Below, piece by piece: positions 57,770-64,000 of a stretch of 64,000 bases of DNA (position 1 is the first letter of the stretch; every line of letters begins with the position of its first letter). The notes under the pieces were generated by a model that ran no database searches, was not told the DNA's origin, and worked only from the letters and a program-made list of their open reading frames with translations. Source of the stretch: Lepus europaeus (lineage: Eukaryota; Chordata; Mammalia; Lagomorpha; Leporidae); NCBI RefSeq assembly GCF_033115175.1, contig NC_084827.1:123907701-123971700 (forward strand), read 5' to 3'. The position numbers and the translations under genes were made by a program.

Positions 57770-58140
57770 CATAAATTCAACAAATATTTATTATGCTATA
57801 TCAGTGTACAGAGAAAATAAGGAGACAAAGATAACGGCCCCCAAGGAACATGTAGGGGTGGGGTTAGGGACAGGAAAGCGAGAGGAGAGAAGATTAATGT
57901 TAAGCATTGCACATAATAAATAAGTAGACGATGTAGTATGTTAGAATATGTGAAGTGCTCTGGGAAGAAGAGTCAAATAGGAAAGGGAATTTGGGGCTAG
58001 GAGAAAGGAAAGTCTGTGATAATAATTATTCAAGCCAGGTTCGCTGAAAAAGTGAAATCTGAGCAAAGACTAGAGCAAGGGGAGGGAATTAGTCAACCGA
58101 GTATCTGAGGAGAGGGCATTCTAGGGAAAGAAAATTAAGC
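57770..58140 (-). mobile_element. L2 3' end (antisense)
   Basis: 'cataaattcaacaaatattt' start; later 'gtgaaatctgagcaaagact', 'gagagggcattctagggaaa' match antisense L2 ('…gtgacatttgagctgagacc…agagcattccaggcag…'). Confidence 0.72.
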
Positions 58141-59900
58141 CCATGCATTTTTTTTATGTGCTCACAATTAAGTTTGTGCAATAAAATTAGTATTTCATTC
58201 ACTTACATAATAGCATATAATATGTTATATATTATATAATATAATAAAACATTTTGCATGTGAGTTATTTTCAAGCAAAGCATTGTCTTGCCTTCAAAAA
58301 CAGTGAAAAAAAAAAAAAAAAAACAAGACAATTCCACAAGGTAATGGGTTCTCATGTTGCACAGAACAGTAGGTAACTACAGTCTGTGATAAAGGAAATG
58401 GAAGTCTGTTATGATTAGTATATGCTGTGAATAGCTGTTAAAATACTGCACTATACCCCACAAAATGTACCAAGTACTTCATATTAATTTAAAAACACAG
58501 AATGTATTAATTTAAAAATTGTGTGTTAAAGAGTCCTTTCAAGTGTCATTAGACAGAGGTCTCATGGCTTCTTGGTCCTTATCTAACAACCACAATCAAA
58601 ACTCTGGATTGCAGAGCAGGCAAAATAAAGGAAACAGCACTGATTACAGAACACTGCTTTGTTAAGGCTTAATTCTGTCCTGGCATGTTTCACATTAAAT
58701 TGGGAAACATAGAGGAAATAAATATGTCATGAGCCCTCCCTGAGGAATAATTAAAAAGTAGTCCAGCTTAATATCCAACATTCACTTCTGGCCTTGAAGT
58801 CAGAGGTAAACTCGGCTCTCTTCAGCACTAAGGTAAATTTCAAAAGCTTTAGAAGAAGCTTGGCAGCATCAAGGAACACTGCCACACCAACTCTCCCACC
58901 CATCCCAGCTGGGCGGGTTATCTGAGGGGAGGTAGGGGATCATTCACTACTTAAAATAATACTATTCTTGGCACAAGATCTGTTATATTTTTGCTAGATA
59001 AGAACAATTAAATGAACATTGGTGCTTGAAAAAGAGAGCCTAGGGTTTGGTTTGGTTTGGTTTTGTTAATAATCCTGGAGGTGGCTGTTTGGTGGAAGCA
59101 AAACTGTGATGTAAAGTCAGCTCTTAAGGCAGCTTTCCCAAAAACACAGTACCCAGATCCTAAAAGTCATTTGCCCATGTCCTTTTCCTCTGCATCGTCT
59201 AAGCATATGATGTTATCCTCAGTTGGAAACACATCTGTCGAGTAAAGTGTCTGAATGGGAGCTCCCCCACCCCTTCACATCTCATAAGATTCACTTCTGA
59301 GATGTTAAGAAGGAAAGTGAGGTTACGGGAGTGTGACCTCAACGCTATGGGAATACCAAAACTTTGCCATATGAGCAATGGTTAACAACAACAAGGTAAG
59401 ACACAGCCGTCAGTATTAGAAGGGCTATCATAACAGTTATCTCACAAGTTTTTAGAACCTTCTCTATGACAGGATGAGACCAGAGGCAGTGAGATAACAA
59501 AGGGCAGATTTTGAAACATGCTAAGAAGAAGCATTCTGGAAATTAGAACTTGCTAGATGAGAATTGGTTCCTTAGCTAGTGGACTAAAAGTTAAAAGTAT
59601 TCGGAGCTAAATGGTGAACTCCAGCAAGAATCCTGACATGCACAGGAAGACTAGACAAGGCATCCCCTGAAGAATTTTCCCAAATTCATGTTCTCTGCTT
59701 GTATGATTTATAAAAATAAACAACAGCTGCAAAAAAAAAAAAAAAACCCAACCCTTGTCTTCCAAATCATGCATGTTACCTAAAATTTACTATAAATCTA
59801 GGAAACTCGAATTGCCCTCTTGTCGACATTATTCAAGCCATGTGCCAAATTTAAGGGCTAGAAATAAGATAACACCACATGGTGATAAAACTTTTTTAAA
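58141..59900. other. Repeat-poor stretch with AT-palindromic and poly-A patches
   Basis: Contains 'taatatgttatatattatat' near 58216 (AT palindromic) and A-runs at 58305-58323 and about 59730-59746. No exon or transposon recognised. Confidence 0.4.
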
Positions 59901-59901
59901 A

Positions 59902-61077
59902 TTTTTTTTTATCTTTCATTTAATAAATATAAATTTCCAAAGTACAGCTTTTGGATTACAGTGGTTTTCCCCCCCATAACTTCCCTCCCACACACAAACC
60001 TCCCATCTCCCACTCCCTCTCCCATTCCATTCATATCAAGAGTCATTTTCAATTCTCTTTATATACAGAAGATCAATTTAGTATATATTAAGTAAAGATT
60101 TCAACAGTTTGCACCCACACAGAAACACAAAGTATAAAGTACTGTTTGATTAATAGTGATACCATTGATTCACATAGTACAACACATTAAGGACAGAGAT
60201 CCTACATGGGGAGTAAGTGCACAGTGACTCCTGTTGTTGATTTAACAATTGACACTCTTGTTTATGGCGTGAGTAATCTCCCTAAGGCTCTAGTCATGAG
60301 TTGCCAAGGCTATGGAAGCCTTTTGAGTTTGCCAACTCTGATCTTATTTGGACAAGGTCAAAGTGGAAGTTCTCTCCTCCTTTCAGAGAAAGGTACCTCC
60401 TTCTTTGATGACCCGTTCTTTCCACTGGGATCTCACTCACAGAGATCTTTCACTTAGTTGGTTTTTTTATTTTATTTTTTAATTTTTTTCCAGAGTGTCT
60501 TGGCTTTCCATGACTAAAATACTCTCATGGGCTCTTCAGCCAGATCCGAATGCCTTAAGGGCTGATTCTGAGGCCAGAGTGATATTTAGGACATCTGCTA
60601 TTCTATGGGTCTGCTGTGTATCCTGCTTCCCATGTTGGATCATTCTCTCCTTTTTAAGTCTATCAGTTAGTATTAGCAGACACTAGTCTTGTTTATGTGA
60701 TCCCTTTGACTCTTAATCCTATCATTATGATCAATTGTGAACAGAAATTGATCACTTTGACTAGTGAGATGGCATTGGTACATGCAACCTTGATGGGATT
60801 GAATTGGAATCCCCAGGCACGTTTCTAACTCTACCATTTTGGGCAAGTCCGACTGAGCATGTGCCAAGCTGTACATCTCCTCCCTCTCTTATTCCTACTC
60901 TTATATTTAACAGGTATCACTTTTAAGTTAAATTTAAACACCTAAGAATAATTGTGTGCTAATTCAAGAGTTCAATCAATAGTATTAAGTAGAACAAAAA
61001 AAATTACTAAAAGGGATAAAGTATTAAGTTGTACATCAACAGTCAGGACAAGGGCTGATCAAGTCATTGTTTCTCAT
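59902..61077 (-). mobile_element. 5'-truncated L1 3'UTR
   Basis: Matches the 3'UTR of the full-length L1 (5931-7110) block for block, including the C-rich tract at 59968-60030, 'ggacatctgctattctatgg' and 'cagtcaggacaagggctgat'. It breaks off just before the ORF2 stop. Imperfect TSD: 'ataaaacttttttaa' near 59885-59899 and 'cataaactttttaat' near 61076-61089. It carries an A/T-rich patch (60460-60490) where the other copy has a pure T-run. Confidence 0.9.
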
Positions 61078-61606
61078 AAACTTTTTAATGACAACCATGA
61101 AGAGGTCTGTGCCAGTCGTTAATGTATCACCTCTCTCTGCCCTACTCTGTGGTCCTGGAACTGGGCCTGCAGACCACGTTCTGCCTTTGCCAGTTGGCTC
61201 AGGCTATGTTCTGCCTCACACTGGAGATGGTGAGAGACTGCAAGGCTGGAAGAAGGAGGGAGTTTTCCCCCCTTGCAGTGACCTGTTAGCCATGCCCTGG
61301 TCCACTGGGGGTCCTGGAAGCCTTCTCCACACTGTCAGCAGCTCTTACAGTTGAGCAGCTGTGGATGACTGTGGATGACTGCATCCACTTTCTTCTTCAA
61401 CCCAGCTCTGGCTGCAGGTTCCAGCAGCAGCCACACCCTGTCACCAGAGATCTGAGGCTCATGCTTGGGAGAGAGATCTTCCTTTTTCAATCTGGCCCTT
61501 TTCTTTGTGCCTTTTTCATTACATCCTAAGGGGAGCTTCCTCCTCTAGTTGCCCTTTTTGACTGCTGTAATTTGTTGAGTTCTTTTAATGGTTAACTATT
61601 CTATAA
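61078..61606. other. Unassigned GC-richer sequence
   Basis: A locally GC-rich block (61100-61480) with a 95-codon plus frame (61067-61354) starting at the L1 junction, and a short direct repeat of 'tgtggatgac' near 61360-61380. The composition differs from surrounding DNA. It may be an unrecognised older element; no domain or splice signal supports a gene. Confidence 0.4.
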
Positions 61607-61623
61607 CTAGTTGGTAAATTTTT

Positions 61624-61930
61624 TATAGATTTTATTTATTTATTTGTGAGGTAGGGTTAGAGACAGAGAGAGAGGTCTTCGCTCCGCTGGTCCACTCCCC
61701 AAATGGACACAACGGCCAGAGCTGCACCAATTTGTAGACAGGAGCCGGGAGCTTCTTCCAGGTCTCCCACTCAGGTGCAGGGGCCCAAGGACTTGGGCCA
61801 TCTTCCACTGATTTTCTGGCCATAGCAGAGAGCTGGATTGGAAGTGGAGCAGCCAGGACCAGAACCGGCACCCATATGAGATGTGGGTACCACAGGCAGA
61901 GGATTAACCTAATAGGTCACAGCACCAGCC
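61624..61930 (-). mobile_element. CSINE
   Basis: 'tagattttatttatttattt', 'agagctggattggaagtgga', head 'taggtcacagcaccagcc'. TSD ctagttggtaa(a/g)tttt at about 61607-61623 and 61931-61947. Confidence 0.93.
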
Positions 61931-62130
61931 CTAGTTGGTAAGTTTTATATTTAAGTTTTCCTGTTGCAATTCCTATTCCATGGTTGGTTGTACCCTTACT
62001 GATACAAATCTTGATAACAAAGCTGAAAGCGAAAAAACAAAAACAAATTCAATCTCCTATTAAATAAGACCATTTCTCTGGCCCTTGATCTTGTGATTGT
62101 TTCTGGGATGGTGACTGGGTAGATATAGGT

Positions 62131-62465
62131 TTTTTTTTTTTTTAAGATTTATTTTATTTACTTGAAAAACAGAGTTACAGAGAGAGAGGTAGAGACAGAG
62201 AGAGAGGTCTTCCATCCACTGGTTCACTCCCCAGATGGCCGCAACGGCCGGAGCTGTGCTGATGCGAAGCCAGCAGGCAAGAGCCTCCTCTGGGTCTCCC
62301 ACGCGGGTGCAGGGGCCCAAAGACCTGGGCCATCTTCCACTGCCCTCCCAGGCCATAGCAGAGAGCTGGATCAGAAGAGGAGCAGTTGGGACCAGAACTG
62401 GTGCCCATATGGGATGCCAGCGCTTCAGGCCAGGGCTTTAACCCGCTGCGCCACAGCTCTGGCCC
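62131..62465 (-). mobile_element. CSINE, well preserved
   Basis: T-run, 'taagatttattttatttact', head 'cgctgcgccacagctctggc'. Flanking 'atataggttttt' and 'aatacaggtttta' form a probable imperfect TSD. Confidence 0.94.
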
Positions 62466-62469
62466 CTGA

Positions 62470-63560
62470 ATACAGGTTTTAAACACGTTCCTCTGGACAC
62501 CAGACTGTTGAGGCAGAAGTGCTTGACAACTGCCTTGTATTTGCAGTCTTTCTACAACTTGCCTGACAGTAGCCCCTGAGCACTGCTTAGAAATATTTGA
62601 AGCTCCTACATGTGGAAGGCAGAAACTTGATATCATAATCAGTCATGCGAAAAATCCTTGGATAAAAAATGAAATTAACACATCATCCTGGCTTATTGGG
62701 TGTCAAATTTAACTGTGTCCAGTCTTTATGAAAAATATGCTAAAAACTCAAGGTACAAGTCTATCTATCAAACAATACATTATGAATTTGGCATAAAAAT
62801 ATCATGTACTCATGTTTGAGTATAACTGTGTGCAAACTATGAATGTCCAATCACCTGCATAACACTCAATAGACTCCAAGCACTTGAATCTGACCTAGAT
62901 TCCATGAGATAATAATCACAGAAATGAATTATCTAATAGAAGAGAGCAATGCTGTAAGTCCTGGTGTTCATTATCTCTTCTCCAGTCTGTGAGGGACTTT
63001 TACTTGATTCAAAGTGGTAATCTTGGTGAGAATTGATGTAGATATAGAATTAAAGAAACTGATAACTGAAGTGACTTTTGATCTACAACAGAAAGAAGTA
63101 TGGGAGCAAAGAAAAACTAAATTAAAAGACCCGAGATTTGTTAACAGAGGGTACAAGAAAGTGATGGAGTGAGAGGCAGTGACTGACAGAGAACAGCCAG
63201 GAAGAACCTGACACAAAAGAGATTCAGAGTTTCCAGGGGAGATGGGGGAAAACAAAATATGAGTCAGAATTTGGTGAGAGGGAGGAATAATTTAATGTGT
63301 TTTCCTGTGAGATGTGTATTTAATAATCTCCTCTGTGCCTTCAATAGTCTTTAATGACGTTTTCCTTTGCTTTTCTAGACTTTTTCTGCTAAAATTTGTG
63401 TGGTATGTGAATTCATTTTTGACACAACAGGAAAGCCTCCACATGGCCTGGTTACATTTAGGGCCAAATGGGAAGTTGCCTTCCCAGACCATGGTACAGT
63501 TTGCAAGGACATGCTTTCCTTACCCACCAATTGCCCATTTAACAAAACTGTGCAACTTGG
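62470..63560. other. Unassigned sequence
   Basis: 1.1 kb without recognised elements or exons. Confidence 0.4.
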
Positions 63561-63565
63561 CAATT

Positions 63566-63850
63566 GGGTGTTCAGTCTAATGGTTAAGACGACCACGTCC
63601 CACAATAGAGTGCCTAAGTTTGATTCCCAGCTCTGACTCCAGGGTCCTGCTAATGCAGAGTTTGGGAGATAAGTGTTGGGTCAAGTGGTTATATCCCTGC
63701 CACCCACATAAGAGAGATACGTTGAGTTCCTAGCTCCTGGCTCTAGCCCCAGCCCAGCATCTGCCACTACAGGCATTTGAGGAGTGAACTAGCAGATGGA
63801 CACTATTCCCCCCACATACCTCTTTCTCTCTCTTTCACTGATAAGCAAAT
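63566..63850 (+). mobile_element. CSINE-like, old tRNA-type copy
   Basis: 'gggtgttcagtctaatggtt' with 'aagacgaccacg' and 'gtttgattcccagc' preserve a tRNA-like A-box/B-box arrangement more plainly than other copies; then 'gttgagttcctagctcctgg' and 'ggcatttgaggagtgaacta'. The head differs from the standard CSINE head and may represent an older tRNA-SINE subfamily. Confidence 0.7.
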
Positions 63851-63963
63851 GCAACTTGTGGAAGTAGTGAACAGCTGCTGGTCTTTAGGTTATATGTGTG
63901 TGCCCTCTTTCCTATTCCAGATTCCATATTATAATTCAAATGTATCCTTTACTGTCAAGTTAA

Positions 63964-64000
63964 AGATCTTCTGTATATAAAGAGAACTGAAAATGAATCT
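63964..64000 (+). mobile_element. L1 3' end running off the window
   Basis: 'gatcttctgtatataaagag' then 'aactgaaaatgaatct' is identical in order to the L1 3'UTR at about 20495-20530. Only the first ~37 bp of a very short 5'-truncated copy is visible. Confidence 0.8.

Noticed and set aside
58200..58250. AT palindrome as an origin or cruciform element
   Set aside because: A simple TATA/ATAT low-complexity patch without supporting context.
62175..62636. 153-codon minus frame and many similar 60-140-codon frames over SINEs
   Set aside because: CSINEs are GC-rich and stop-poor, so they give frames in several phases with recurring text such as 'GPKHLGH' or 'GCSSSDPALC'. These are repeat translations, not proteins.
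16791..63850. tRNA genes at SINE heads
   Set aside because: The heads keep A/B-box-like Pol III promoter motifs but cannot fold into a full tRNA with acceptor stem and anticodon loop, and they continue into SINE bodies.

Overview
This window is mammalian nuclear DNA, almost certainly from a lagomorph and most likely the European rabbit (Oryctolagus cuniculus). The evidence is about thirty copies of the lagomorph tRNA-derived C-repeat SINE (CSINE; head like 'gggccggcgctgtggcgcag', CT-rich middle, AAATAAATAAATCTTT tail), a near full-length L1 of rabbit type, and the general mammalian fossils L2, MIR, MaLR LTRs and old L1M. I saw no exon of a host protein-coding gene, no rRNA, no functional tRNA and no CRISPR. 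The window is gene-free intergenic or deep intronic sequence, and nearly every long reading frame in it lies inside a transposon.

Layout. 0.3-5.9 kb: one old SINE, a 5'-truncated L1 3' end with an unusual upstream 3'UTR, an old L1M tail, an L2 and a MIR. 5.9-13.4 kb: a 7.4-kb L1 on the minus strand with an exact 16-bp target-site duplication (TSD), a 5'UTR with (AAAG)n, decayed ORF1 and ORF2, and a 3'UTR. Its ORF2 is interrupted by a 264-bp insert that matches the first exon of TMEM183A plus an A-tail, flanked by a 12-bp TSD. 13.4-16.8 kb: purine-rich unassigned DNA and an L2 fragment. 16.8-20.7 kb: four plus-strand SINEs, one split by a 647-bp L1 3' end. 22.4-22.7 kb: a probable retroviral-type LTR. 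23.2-27.6 kb: an ancient L1M broken by a run of minus-strand SINEs and an older L1 end. 28-36 kb: repeat-poor stretches, SINEs, and a MaLR LTR split by a SINE. 36.3-38.7 kb: an old inverted L1 followed by an L2. 40.4-43.1 kb: a SINE, a MIR and an old plus-strand L1M. 43.3-48.1 kb: a possible LTR, L2 and MIR fragments, a small inverted-repeat element, and a long L2 that carries a SINE and a MaLR LTR. 49-57 kb: more SINEs, a MIR, and a 52-bp tandem duplication. 57.7-64 kb: L2, a second truncated L1, SINEs, and the start of an L1 3' end running off the window edge.

How it fits together: there is no operon or pathway here. The region is a stratified record of retrotransposition: L2/MIR and L1M first, then MaLR LTRs, then CSINEs and rabbit L1s, with several nested insertions that give relative ages. 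The observation most worth following is the TMEM183A first-exon retro-insertion inside L1 ORF2. No new functional system was found.
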